Shown: positions 53,956 to 63,742 of the stretch, one piece after another
Layout: each line of letters starts with the position of its first letter
How positions within the stretch are numbered: position 1 is the first letter of the stretch
Assembly (NCBI GenBank): GCA_023053575.1
Contig: JAKZAP010000016.1
Coordinates: 21,532,030-21,596,029 of the forward strand
Source of the DNA: Branchinecta lynchi
Lineage: Eukaryota > Arthropoda > Branchiopoda > Anostraca > Branchinectidae
Direction of reading: 5' to 3'
DNA: 64,000 nt
Translations under genes and position numbers: made by a program
Notes under the pieces: model-generated
Databases searched by the model: none
Seen by the model: the letters and a program-made list of their open reading frames with translations, nothing else
Told to the model about the DNA's origin: nothing

Positions 53956-54059
53956 CGTATCAGCTCCTATGGATTAACTCGCGAACAATGTCTCGCTGTG
54001 AAAGTACACTATCTGCGCTGTCAGAAGTTTCATAATATCAAGAGCAATTTCAAGAGAAA

Positions 54060-54800
54060 ACAACACTCGAGTTCCAGATACCATGGTATCTGATACCACG
54101 GTAACTAGATTTGTATTTTGTCGTTTTTGCAGTCACCGCGGTATCTGATACTATGGTTTTCAGCAGACACGACTATGGCCAAATCTGCCCTTTTAGAGTG
54201 CCAAACTACCAAACTTCTTCCCGCCAGTTTGACAAAAATCCAGGCCATAGCTGCGTTTTTGCAGATACCAGGGTACCTGATATCACTGTCTAAAGTTGTT
54301 TTCGACTTGCAGTGGTATCTAATACCATGGTTAAAACCGTAGTATCTGGCAAGCTACCGTGGTAAGTGATCGTGGTATCTGAAAAATTCATCTCACTTTC
54401 AATATCACTAACACAAGAGCTTAGTTTTTTGTCAAATTGGCGAGACAGTATTTGTGTCACTCTAGATGTCAGTAGATATCAGTATTTTTTTTCGGATGAT
54501 TTCTAAAAGCGCAAATCCTGCAATTCTCGCTTTTGCAGAGCAACCGTAGTATCAGATACCACGGAAACTGCAAAAATGGCTAATTGCAGATTCACTTACC
54601 GTGGTAACAGATACCATGGTATCTGCAAAAACGCAAATCATGATCAGCTATCACGGTCCCGAATATCAGTTACCATGGTAACTACAAAAGCACCTTTTGA
54701 ACGTTGTATCAGATACCACGGTAACTGCGAGAACGACTTTAGACCGTGGTATCAGATACCATAGTATCTGCGAAGCCGCAACTACTGTCTGTTAATGTTG
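54060..54800. repeat. Array of GATACCATGGTATC-type palindromes
   Basis: The motif (CA)GATACCANGGTAACTGCA and its reverse occur at least twelve times between 54075 and 54780, for example near 54078, 54140, 54265, 54305, 54550, 54605, 54665, 54710 and 54750. They are separated by A-rich spacers such as CAAAAACG. There is no fixed period and no ORF. It lies just downstream of the IMP4 poly(A) signal. Confidence 0.75.
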
Positions 54801-54899
54801 CAGAGAAACTGTGTTATCTGTTACGGTTTTGTAGAAACGGAACACTGTTTTTACCAAAAAAAATAATACTTAGAAAGTCATAACAAACTTAATTGTTTA

Positions 54900-55145
54900 T
54901 TAATAGATTAAGTAAATATCCCTTCAGCCGAAGCTGACTGCGAATCATATTTGATGGTGGAAAATGGATACGTCAGCTGAATTTTATTGGAACTATATTT
55001 CGGCCCTTCTTGGCAAGGGTCCTCTTCAGGCTCAAAACCGCTCAAGTTGGAAAAACGAACTTGTGGGAAACACAAGAACTTGAAAACACAAATACGAACT
55101 TGTGTTTCCCACAAGTTCGTTTTTCCGACTTGAGCATATATAATG
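54900..55145 (-). repeat. Hammerhead-bearing repeat, copy 5
   Basis: It begins TCCCTTCAGCCGAAGCTGACTG, then GGATACGTCAGCTGA, the reversed hammerhead core, and an internal foldback of AACTTGTGTTTCCCACAAGTT near 55060-55120. Confidence 0.7.
54990..55033 (-). ncRNA. Hammerhead-ribozyme-like core, copy 5
   Basis: Helix I is GAGC/GTTC with one G-T pair. CTGAAGA, helix II CCCTT/AAGGG, GAAA and TATA are intact. Confidence 0.55.
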
Positions 55146-55149
55146 TTCA

Positions 55150-55570
55150 AGCGAGGATGTTGTTCATGGAGGATTCACTGGTAAAGTACAGGTCAAGTTC
55201 GTAGATGGGTCAGTCCGATCTTTAGAGGCAGAGGATGGGTTTCGAATTTACGTTAAAACATGTATGTTTTATAAGTTAATAAGATATCTATTGAGGGGGT
55301 AAGGAGGTCCGCTGACTCCATATGTGGACTTGGTTTTCTTGCTGGACAAATGGTTCATCACGAACTCGGCTGATACTGGAAATTTGGGTGAAGCTCAAAG
55401 TTGTTTCTGAAATCAATTAGAGATTCGGTATCGTGGCAAGGAGTCATGCTGAATACATTTTGAACTTTATTTTAACAGTAAAAATATTCAAGGAATCTGA
55501 CGAAGACTGAATGACGAAGACATGATCCGTTTTAATCAAAGATTTTCGGGATCCCATCAAAACCTTTGGT
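55150..55570 (-). mobile_element. ~1-kb repeat family, truncated copy
   Basis: The sequence runs CAAGTTCGTAGATGGGTC, GGGGTAAGGAGGTCCGCTGA, TTGCTGGACAAATGGTTC, and ends TTCGGGATCCCATCAAAACC, in the orientation of the 55998-56956 copy. It is about 0.4 kb long and internally deleted. Confidence 0.6.
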
Positions 55571-55718
55571 CTTGTTCCATGTGTGTCTTAATACTAACTG
55601 TCTACAGTAACTCTGGATAAGAAATCAGTTTTCTCTCAAAATTCGCTCCGAAATAGTAGAAGATTTTCTATTCACGTTTGACCGAACATTTTTTGGACAG
55701 AAGCATGCATGTTATTAC

Positions 55719-57236
55719 AGGCGTATTCTCGAAGTAATCCGTGGACTACTGTTGAGGAGTCCCCGTGTTTTAGATTGTTGAGGAGCTCGCTCCCCATGGA
55801 CCGGAAATGCTCCGATTATGATTAGCATCATCAGATTACGACTCCCTTTCAGATTCGGTGGGGGATCGATTTTGGGAGTTGCTGATGTTCTTGTCTTTTG
55901 AGAAACAGATGTTAGAGATGGTTAATAAGAATTTATGATATTAACATTGACTTTGGTTATGATTTAAAACTGATTCTAAGAAAAAGTATATTTTTTTCCC
56001 CAAAACGTAAGTGGAGGGATACAAAAGTTGTCCGTCTGTGCGCGCTATAACTCTCGAAGGGAATGAGATATTTTGATGAAACTTGGTGTGAGGACTCTTT
56101 GGGTCAAGAGTAAGGTCGATTTCGTAGATGGACTCTGTAGCCCTACATTTAGGGGTAAGGGAGGGGGTTTAAACTAAGGACCAAATGAAATATTTTTAAA
56201 CAGATAATGTGATGGTCGATCATGGGGTAAGAAGATATGCTGAACACGATGGTGAAAACCATTTTGTCATCGGACAAGTTTGCTAAAATAAAAGTTTTAT
56301 TTTAAGTTGATTAGATGCTCGGTCTAGGGGTAAGAAGACATGCTAAATACGATGGTGAAAATCATATCTCGCCGGATAAGTAGTTCGTCCGGAATCCGGC
56401 AAAAACCGGAAAGATGGTTAAAAGTAAAAAGTTTCATTTGAAGTTGATTAAATGTTTGAATCAAGGGTAAGAAAACATGCCAAACACGATGATGAAAACC
56501 ATTTACCGTACAACTAGTCCGCCCGGAATCCGGCCAAACCGGAAACTTTGTTAAAAGCAAGAGTTTTATCTGAAGTTGATTAGATCACAGCTTAGGGGTA
56601 AGAGGAGACGCTGAGTCTATATATGACAATCATTTTTACCCGGACATATAATTAGTCTGGAATCCGGTTGTAAAAGGAATTTTTTTAAGTCAAAGTTTTA
56701 TTTAAAGTTGATTAGATGTTCTTGATGGGGATAAAGAGATACGCTGAATTCGTTTCTGAATTTTCTTCTTTTTTTTTTTTTTGCTGGACTAGTAGTTAGC
56801 TCGGAATTTGGGCGAAACCGAAAACTTGGCAGAAGTAAAGCAGGAAGTTTCGGTAAGTATCGCCAAAATAGATATGGCTTATAGAGGTATATCTGAACTT
56901 GGTTTTCTCCTGAAGACCCAATTGTCTGGATCAAGTATTCGATTTTTGGGATCCCATCGACATCTTTGGTCTTGTTCATTGTGGTTACGATTTTTTTGTT
57001 TCTGAGTAATAACTACGCAAAATTACGTATAAACGATTAGAATAAACAAAGCCAGGACTGAAACCGATCCACACTAATTCCATCACCTTAGTAAATCTTT
57101 GTTTGAACAAAATCCGTTTTGGAATCATTCCCCGTGTTCTCGTTTGTTTCCGTACGCGGATTTCGCGTCGAGTGACGCCCTCTATTCTCCCCGTTCCCCT
57201 TGATAGGAGTCCCAGGGGAATGGCGAGAATACGCCT
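55719..57236. mobile_element. AGGCGTATTCTCG MITE, copy 2, with nested ~1-kb repeat
   Basis: It starts AGGCGTATTCTCGAAG and ends GGCGAGAATACGCCT, flanked by TAC (55716-55718, 57237-57239). Outside the nested repeat at 55998-56956, it matches 52638-53052 in order. Confidence 0.78.
55998..56956 (-). mobile_element. ~1-kb repeat bounded by TGGGATCCCA, copy 3 (inverted)
   Basis: It runs from CCCCAAAACGTAAGTGGAGG to TTTTTGGGATCCCA in the opposite orientation to the 10.6- and 22.9-kb copies. It has repeated GGGGTAAGAAGACATGCT and TTGATTAGATG units every ~130 bp. It sits inside the AGGCGTATTCTCG MITE, so it was mobile after that MITE. Confidence 0.7.
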
Positions 57237-57238
57237 TA

Positions 57239-57373
57239 CTGACGGAGAGAAGGAGGAAACTGCAAAAATCGGACTATGTGAGCATGTTCCTTGCGAAAGC
57301 GAAAACCCAGCGGGAGTTGGAAGAAGGTTTTAAATGGTTTGAATCGCTGTCCAATAATTGTCGTGCTTTGTGA
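57239..57373 (+). pseudogene. Possible coding segment cut by the MITE
   Basis: From the right MITE border a frame of about 44 codons runs to TGA at 57371-57373. It has a charged, helix-like composition (TERRRKLQKSDYVSMF, then TQRELEEGFKWF). If the MITE and one TAC are removed, the frame continues upstream to about 55650, which is what an insertion into an exon would give. The family is unknown and the frame could be chance. Confidence 0.25.
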
Positions 57374-59330
57374 ATTTCCATGTGCTTGCGGAAAAGCCAA
57401 AGCAAAAGAACACAAAAATCGCGCGAAGGAGATACCCCTGCCCTATAATCTCAAGTGATTAACCAAATGTTTCGCGATGCCGGCTGCGGCCAAATATTCT
57501 TCGTTGAGCTGAACTTCGGACCAAAAGGAAAAATCCTCCGCCCGGCAAAAACAGTTTCGATGGTCTCAGTTTCGGGTGTTTTGAGAAATATTAGCAAATT
57601 CCCTTGAAATCATTGCACTCACGCTCTCGTTTTCTTTGATGACTATTTCGACGTTGAGGAGTCAAGCGTGGCGTGGGCAAGGCTTATATTTCGACGGCAG
57701 GCCTACATACAGTTTCAGAGTGACCTGGATTCCTCCAGGGCAGTGTAAAAAAAAATACTATGTAATGATGGTCTTAGAAATCTTAGAATTCCATGATAAA
57801 ATGCGGATCACCGAGATTACGGCCGCTTTTGGGTTATGGCCATCAATGGCCCAGGTATCGAAACAGTATTTTATATTAGTTCTTACAAGTCCAGCATTCT
57901 GAATCTACTAAGTAAACCTAAGTTTTCCTTCTGCTAAAAGGAAACAGACCTCTCCTCCGCAGCGCTACACCTACGTGAGCAGTCAGCACGCACGCCATTT
58001 GATAACAAACAAAATCACCCTGGTGGAACAGAGAAACTACTCGTTACATGTAATCTTAACTTTTATACCTCTTAGAAACAGTAGTGTTTCTGTTACCTCT
58101 TCGTACCTTTGTTTCGAATCTTCTTCACCATCATCAATGCTTTGCTTTTTGCCATGGTGCTGTGACAAACTGGAAATTCTGAAGAAGTTTCTTTGACAGT
58201 TTGAGAGAGATTGAAAGAGAGTGGCCCCGTGCGTGTACGAGCTATAAGCTCTAATACGCCAACTTCGAAGAACAGGAAATTTTTTAGTTTCATATCCATT
58301 AAGGTTGGTCTTAAGTGTCAGTTTTGTTTCATCATGTGTATTTTTGGGTGGTAAATATCAGTTAAATGTTGCTTCTTGGCACAGTTACCTTTTGATGTTG
58401 CAAAATACAAACCAGTGTGTTAGACTGATCCTGTCAGATATTGTCATTGCCATTACCCCATTGATTGGTGCTCACACATTGACAATGTGTGAGCATGTGT
58501 GGCTGTATTTGTCATTGTGGCATCCTGTGAGGTTGCACGAGCATTGTACCTTATCCGTATTGTGTATGACTTATATCACCTTAGCCACAGTATTTTAAAT
58601 TTTTTCCTTAATTTCCTTGAAGTTTACAGCTGGGAATATCTTTGTTTTTTACAGGAGGGGTATCGGTATCCAACCTCTAATTTTTACAACCTCAAACTTG
58701 GCCGAATAAAGGTTAAGAGGACAGATCAGTGCACCCCTAACTGGCAAAAAAGACGCCATGAATGACCTAGGGTAAATTTAGGACTGTACAGAAGTAGGGT
58801 AGCCACAAAAAGTGCTACCAGCAGTAGGGCGAAATTGCAGATTTTCCTTAATGAAAAATGAATTGCCGGGTATTTAACATAGGCTAACTATCCTAGTCCC
58901 CGAATGATTTTCAGATTTAATGGCAGATTTCTTTTTATAAAATTGCAGTAAATTTCTCCGAGCAGATAGAAGATAACTCTCATCAGCTGCATGCATTGTA
59001 AAACTGGCTTACTTAGTGGTACGTGCCACCTTTCTCGTTTGAAGCAGATGGTCATAACAGTCCTTTTTTTCGAACTATAGCAGCATTTCTCAGTTTCCCG
59101 AAGGCCAAGAAATCAGAAAACCGTTCGGAAACCAATTCTTCGGAACCAGTGTTCCAATTCCCAAATATACATATCAAGACATATACATATCATGACATAT
59201 ATCAAGAGGGTTATTGTCATGTCTCATGATAAAAATGCTTAGTACTGTACAGGAGGGGTATCCCACCTCAAATTTATATACTTAAAGTTGTTCAGCACCA
59301 TCCGGCAGTTCGCCTGCCTGTTCGATGACC
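57374..59330. other. Non-coding or unassigned stretch
   Basis: Short frames on the plus strand near 57636-57902 and 58305-58765 lack recognisable features. CACACATTGACAATGTGTG near 58471 is a perfect small palindrome. The phrase ACAGGAGGGGTATC recurs near 58652 and 59249 and, diverged, near 40057 and 41746, so it belongs to a dispersed repeat rather than an exon. Confidence 0.4.
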
Positions 59331-59782
59331 TCTATTTGTTTGATCAGTTTGCAGTTGGTTGATCTTTTTAGCTATTTTGACCATTCAGCCAATGTGTTGA
59401 ATCTGCTGTTGTTTTCTTCCCAGAACTTATCAACTCTGTTTTTGAAGCTGTTTATATTTGGTGCCTGGATGGCATGTTCAGGCAGGTTATTCCAAGAGTA
59501 GACTGCTCGCGTTGAGAAAAAGTTTGCCCGAGCTCTTTTTCTGGCTTCTGGCTTGCATACTTTTTCTGACTGGCCTCTAGTTCAGCTTGTGGCTGGTTTC
59601 CTGAAGAACTTTTCAAACTGCAGATTCTGTATTTTGGATTTCATTTTGAAAATCTGGATGGCGTCTCCTCGCTTACGTCTGTATGATAAACTCGGCAACT
59701 CGAGCGTTTTCAGGCAGTCTTCATACGGCTCCCCTTTTAGGCCTGGCATCATTCTGGTTGCTCTGCGTTGAACCTTCTCCAT

Positions 59783-59915
59783 GTTTGATGGTGCAAAACG
59801 GATAAGTCAGCTACATTTTTTTAGAGCTATATTTCGGCCCTTCTTGGCAAGGGTCCTCTTCAGGCTCAAACTGGAAAATGAACTTGTTTTCGCAGTCAGC
59901 TTGGGCGGAAGGATC
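59783..59915 (-). repeat. Hammerhead-bearing repeat, copy 6
   Basis: TTTGATGGTGCAAAACGGAT, GTCAGCTAC, the reversed core, and GCAGTCAGCTTGGGCGGAAGG are in family order. It is inserted in the CR1 ORF between the VQRRA region and the preceding segment. Confidence 0.7.
59824..59867 (-). ncRNA. Hammerhead-ribozyme-like core, copy 6
   Basis: Helix I GAGC/GCTC, CTGAAGA, CCCTT/AAGGG helix II, GAAA and TATA are all intact on the minus strand. Confidence 0.6.
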
Positions 59916-60632
59916 ACTTCTCCATGGCTGTGCAGTCCCCGATGTAGGATGGGCCCCAGGCGATGTTGCCGTATTTGATGATTGGACGGACAAGACTTTT
60001 GTACAGCTGGGTGAGGGTCGTCCTGCTCAAGTACTTGGAAGGATCGGTGGATCAGGGACAGTATCCTATTGACTTTGTTGACTGCTGCATTGGTTTGGAG
60101 GTGAAACTTTGAGTTCATCGTCAGTGATAATGCCCACGTCTTTTTCCTTGTCTTTAACTGGCATAGTGTGTGTTTTGCCCAGCTTGTCTCGAATTGTTAG
60201 ATCAGGGGTGAGGCTATTTTTTGGTCTTCCAATCCACATTACTTTGCACTTCATCATGTTGAGTTTGAGGCCGAGGTTTGAAAGGTTTGCAGTGAAAAGG
60301 TTATATCTCTTTGCAGAGCGTCTACATCGTCTTTGCTTTTGTATGCACGGTAGATCTCTGTGTCGTCTGCATAGATATAGATTTTGTGGGGCTGCTTAGC
60401 CCTGTGGTGGCAGAGTTTATATTTAGTAGGAACAGCGTGGGTCCGAGGGTGCTGCCCTGGATAACACGGCTTTCTACATATCGCTCGGAGAGACTTCCAT
60501 TGATTCTTGTTTGCTGGAATCGGCTTTTGAGGAAATCTTCTATCCAGGTGGCAACAGAGGGTGCCAGGTTGGAGAGTTTGAGCTGGGTGAGGGACTGAGT
60601 CGAAGGTCTTTTCCACATCAAAGAATACTGTA

Positions 60633-60877
60633 AGTAGTTATATAAAGGGGGTTCTGGCCCACCCTTCCCCCAGTTTCAAAACCCCATTTTAACATCAATT
60701 TCTTAAATTTTAACATCCTTTTTACCAAATTACCCCCCTTTTTAAGAACATTTTTATTTTCTTACTTCCAAAATAAAGGATACAAGAAATGAGAAATATT
60801 ACCCTTTACTACATATAAAATACTACAATGTACACTACTTCTTTTTTTTTTTACATTTTTCATTTTTTATTCAAATA
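60633..60877. other. Terminal non-coding region of the Polinton
   Basis: CCCC- and TTTTAAC-containing sequence separates the inferred terminus from the first stop codon. It should be part of the terminal inverted repeat; its partner is outside the window. Confidence 0.5.
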
Positions 60878-61186
60878 TTACTGAGTAAACAGTTCTAAAT
60901 CCACATATGTTTCTTTGTTCTTGTTTTCGCGTACAATAGGCTGCAAAACCAGATTTTTCTTTAAAAGTAATTCGTTAGCAATGGCATTATATTTCTGTGT
61001 TATAAACAAATCACATGGTTTGTCATTATGATTAATAACTACAACCAACTTATCACCATATTTTGTCTTAGCAATTCTCATTTTAACAATAGTATATTTC
61101 AATCCTAGAACTAGTTCTTCTTTCCTGATTGTCTCATTGTATTTATTCATTCTGATTGTATTCAAGACTTCCTTTGTGGACTCCAT
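60878..61186 (-). CDS. Small Polinton protein of unknown function, 102 aa
   Basis: This is an intact frame, last of the minus-strand gene row and nearest the terminus. The protein is basic and strand-rich, with a KYTIVKMRIAKTKYGDKLVV segment. The pattern of a strand, a xTKYGxxxVV turn and a later hydrophobic strand suggests a small beta-barrel such as an OB fold, possibly nucleic-acid binding. This is inference from pattern only. It ends 38 nt before the capsid gene's stop. Confidence 0.6.
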   Translation of the reverse strand: MESTKEVLNTIRMNKYNETIRKEELVLGLKYTIVKMRIAKTKYGDKLVVVINHNDKPCDLFITQKYNAIANELLLKKNLVLQPIVRENKNKETYVDLELFTQ

Positions 61187-61223
61187 TTATTAGGGGATGA
61201 TTTTATTAAATAAAAATCCAGAC

Positions 61224-62597
61224 TCACAAACTCACATACATATTTTTATTGATAATATCTAACGTAGCTTTTCTTTCATAATATATAACACAGTAAACAT
61301 TATATGGTACGGGTTGATTATCTTTCAACGTTAAACTTATTTCAATATCAGCAGTTGTTCCATTATAAATATTTGACTCGTGTTTGGAAACATCGAAACA
61401 GAATAGTGGATATACTTCTTTAAATTCTTCTATACTAACAACACTACCAGTATCAAATGCTAATTGTTTATAACCCAAATGTATGAACCTATTGTAAAGA
61501 TTTGAGTATTTACATTTATCATCGCTAAAATTACATTTAAGTGGTTCTTCAGGATATTTATCCCCATTAATTCTAAGTTCTATGTCTGTTAAATTCATAT
61601 GATCAAACACCATATTATTCATTAATTGATTGTTATGCTTTTCATTTTTCTGTAGCATCACAACTACTTTTGTTGGATTGTTTCTCTCAGAAATAACTTT
61701 CCAAGTGTGTTCCTTATTTTGACTAACATCGCTTTTATAAGTATTACATGCTTCCCACATCAGATTATGCTTTTTATCCTTAGCAAGACCCTTTTCTAAT
61801 TCACTCATCATTTCGATACTAGGAGCTACAATAGGAATCTTCCAGGATAAATACTCGATTACTACTTTGAAATTAGTATTTCCATTTCTTATAATCATGT
61901 TGTTATCATCATTTCTTCTTAGAAATAATTTATGCGATGCACCTCTGAAGAATCGTTTGTTTCCTTTCAGAAATCCAAACAATTCTGATAATGGTAAATA
62001 CATATTTACTAATTTACTGCTCTTTGTTCTGTTATATCTTTTTTCAAATCCTTTATTATAATTATTATTATTTCTCAAACTGACTGTTCCACCCCCTGCT
62101 GCAGCCCCTGCAGCCCCTGCTACTACTGGAGTTGCAGTAAACGAAGCAATAACAGGATTAATTTCTTTTCCTTGATTATAATCCTTATACCAGAAATGAT
62201 TTCTTGCTGCACTTCTAGAATAATCATCAGAGTATTCAATCAACTTTGTAACGGTAGTTGTAATACCAACATGATTAATTTTTTCAACCGATTCATCGTT
62301 TATTACATATTCAGCGGTACTGAATAAATTAAATCCATTGTTCGTCAAAGTAGCAATATCGGTTGCAGCTATATTATCTCCATTTTCTTTCACTATTCTT
62401 ACACTAACATCAAGATAACTTTCACTTGGATAAAACCAGGAATCTAATTTCTTCGTTACGAATTCAAACTCTGATTTATTAGATACATTCACATCTGTTT
62501 CTCGAATTTCTTTAAATTCGTATTTTACCACTGTATCATCCACAAGCGGTTCGTCAAAAATGTTCCATTGCGGACTGATAACTTTATTTACTGCCAT
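61224..62597 (-). CDS. Polinton major capsid protein (double jelly-roll), 457 aa
   Basis: The protein should form the hexon-like trimer of a Polinton virion. It starts near PQWNIFDEPLVDDTVVKYEF, as capsid proteins of this group do. It has an LFSTAEYVIND segment and a C-terminal part ending VPYNVYCVIYYERKATLDI, which is typical of the second jelly roll. Length fits the family. An Ala/Gly-rich run (AGAAGAAAGGG) lies at about residues 164-174 in what is probably an exposed loop of the first jelly roll. The frame is intact. It lies between the small Gly-rich gene and the 102-aa gene with short gaps, as in a transcription block. Confidence 0.88.
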   Translation of the reverse strand: MAVNKVISPQWNIFDEPLVDDTVVKYEFKEIRETDVNVSNKSEFEFVTKKLDSWFYPSESYLDVSVRIVKENGDNIAATDIATLTNNGFNLFSTAEYVINDESVEKINHVGITTTVTKLIEYSDDYSRSAARNHFWYKDYNQGKEINPVIASFTATPVVAGAAGAAAGGGTVSLRNNNNYNKGFEKRYNRTKSSKLVNMYLPLSELFGFLKGNKRFFRGASHKLFLRRNDDNNMIIRNGNTNFKVVIEYLSWKIPIVAPSIEMMSELEKGLAKDKKHNLMWEACNTYKSDVSQNKEHTWKVISERNNPTKVVVMLQKNEKHNNQLMNNMVFDHMNLTDIELRINGDKYPEEPLKCNFSDDKCKYSNLYNRFIHLGYKQLAFDTGSVVSIEEFKEVYPLFCFDVSKHESNIYNGTTADIEISLTLKDNQPVPYNVYCVIYYERKATLDIINKNMYVSL

Positions 62598-62627
62598 TTA
62601 TATAAGAAAGAAATTATTAAATAAAAC

Positions 62628-62984
62628 TTATTTCAGAATCTTTAATCCATTTCCAGTCATTAACGTTTTGATCAAGTCCTGACTTCTTTGATTTAAAATC
62701 CTTTTATTTATACCGATAAGATCCTTCATCGATTTTTTGTTTCCAATTACATCAATGAGTTCCTTCTTGTTTACATCGATCAGATCTTTCCCATATTCTA
62801 TTGCTCTGTTTTTCAACAACTCAAATCTCGGTTTAATAATATTATTATACATTGACATAGCCCCATCTTTTATTTGTTTTGCTGACGTTTGAAATAACTG
62901 GGAATTAACAATGTTTTTGAATACACTACCGATTCCACTTCCATACTGCTTTTTATAAAGTAATCGCTTATTATTAATCAACAT
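62628..62984 (-). CDS. Small virion protein, Gly-motif and amphipathic helix, 118 aa
   Basis: The short basic protein sits between penton and major capsid genes. Near residues 13-20 it has YGSGIGSVF followed by an amphipathic helix, and then repeated helical Lys/Ile/Asp segments. Polintons and adintoviruses encode small proteins of this kind in the same place, compared with adenovirus core or membrane-lytic proteins cleaved at Gly-containing sites. Assignment rests on position and the Gly motif. Confidence 0.55.
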   Translation of the reverse strand: MLINNKRLLYKKQYGSGIGSVFKNIVNSQLFQTSAKQIKDGAMSMYNNIIKPRFELLKNRAIEYGKDLIDVNKKELIDVIGNKKSMKDLIGINKRILNQRSQDLIKTLMTGNGLKILK

Positions 62985-63016
62985 TTATAGGTAAATAATT
63001 TTATTTCACTAATCCT

Positions 63017-63739
63017 TTAAGCTTTTCTTAAATGCAGCACGTATCCAACGTTATCACCATTCAAATCGATAGGTCTTCCCAACTGATCAGTAATTGTCAT
63101 TCTCAAGGAGTAAATAAAGTCTTTTGTATTAATAGGAAGGTAGATTAATTGTCTAGGATTCTCAACAATTTGACAACCCGGTTCTGTATTAGGAACAAAT
63201 GTCCAAATGACATCTGATTTACTTTTGTTTACGATAGAACTGTTTACGAGAGAGCAGTGAATTTGAATTTTATCAACGCTTCTTGTTATATTAGGAAGCT
63301 TTGTACCTTCATTGATTTTCTTAGATATCTCACTATCCTTCTCAAATCCTAAAATCTGACACAAGTCACTATTAAATCTAAACATATATTTTTCTTGTAA
63401 TAGTATGACAAATCTCATAGATGCTGGATTGGATGAAATTACAATAGGACATTTATCTTTTGGGGTATCAAAATACTGACACAAAAAATAATTCAAACAA
63501 TCATCGTTATACATCCCATTAGGAATAGTAACATTCATCCATTCTGTTGCATTATTATCTTCATCTTTCCTGTATTGAAATGTATTATTTCCAAATTTAT
63601 CACTTATATTATGCCATGAATACCACAAAGTACACTGATTCAAACCTATTTCATAATCCCAATTACGATTCAATTCGATTGGTTGACTAAATGTTATATC
63701 AATGATACTTTCATTACCTTCAATGTTTAACAACACCAT
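63017..63739 (-). CDS. Polinton minor capsid (penton) protein, 240 aa
   Basis: The intact frame begins MVLLNIEG and has the single jelly-roll penton pattern: an early SIIDITFSQPIELNRNWDYEIGL strand pair, a central ILGFEKD segment, and a C-terminal RMTITDQLGRPIDLNGD stretch. The last is a strong signature of Polinton and adintovirus penton proteins. Length is typical. It starts three bases after the stop of the upstream gene, so the two are probably co-transcribed. Confidence 0.88.
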   Translation of the reverse strand: MVLLNIEGNESIIDITFSQPIELNRNWDYEIGLNQCTLWYSWHNISDKFGNNTFQYRKDEDNNATEWMNVTIPNGMYNDDCLNYFLCQYFDTPKDKCPIVISSNPASMRFVILLQEKYMFRFNSDLCQILGFEKDSEISKKINEGTKLPNITRSVDKIQIHCSLVNSSIVNKSKSDVIWTFVPNTEPGCQIVENPRQLIYLPINTKDFIYSLRMTITDQLGRPIDLNGDNVGYVLHLRKA

Positions 63740-63742
63740 TTA

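Larger units (their letters stand above)
59553..60632 (-). pseudogene. CR1-like LINE reverse transcriptase, cut off by the Polinton
   Basis: On the minus strand, in several frames: FFDVEKTFDSV at the very edge (about 60625), then IEDFLKSRFQQTRING, a VIQGSTLGPTLFLL block, the catalytic YLYADDTEIY near 60375, and a C-terminal EKVQRRATRMMPGLKGEPYE ending near 59582. Stops and frame changes are frequent. A hammerhead repeat interrupts it at about 59783-59915. The 5' part of the RT is missing exactly where the Polinton end begins. Confidence 0.85.

Noticed and set aside
58650..58765. Terminal-exon-like frame after TTTTTTACAG
   Set aside because: The start ACAGGAGGGGTATC recurs near 59249 and, diverged, near 40 and 41.7 kb. 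It therefore looks like part of a repeat, and the peptide is unrecognisable.
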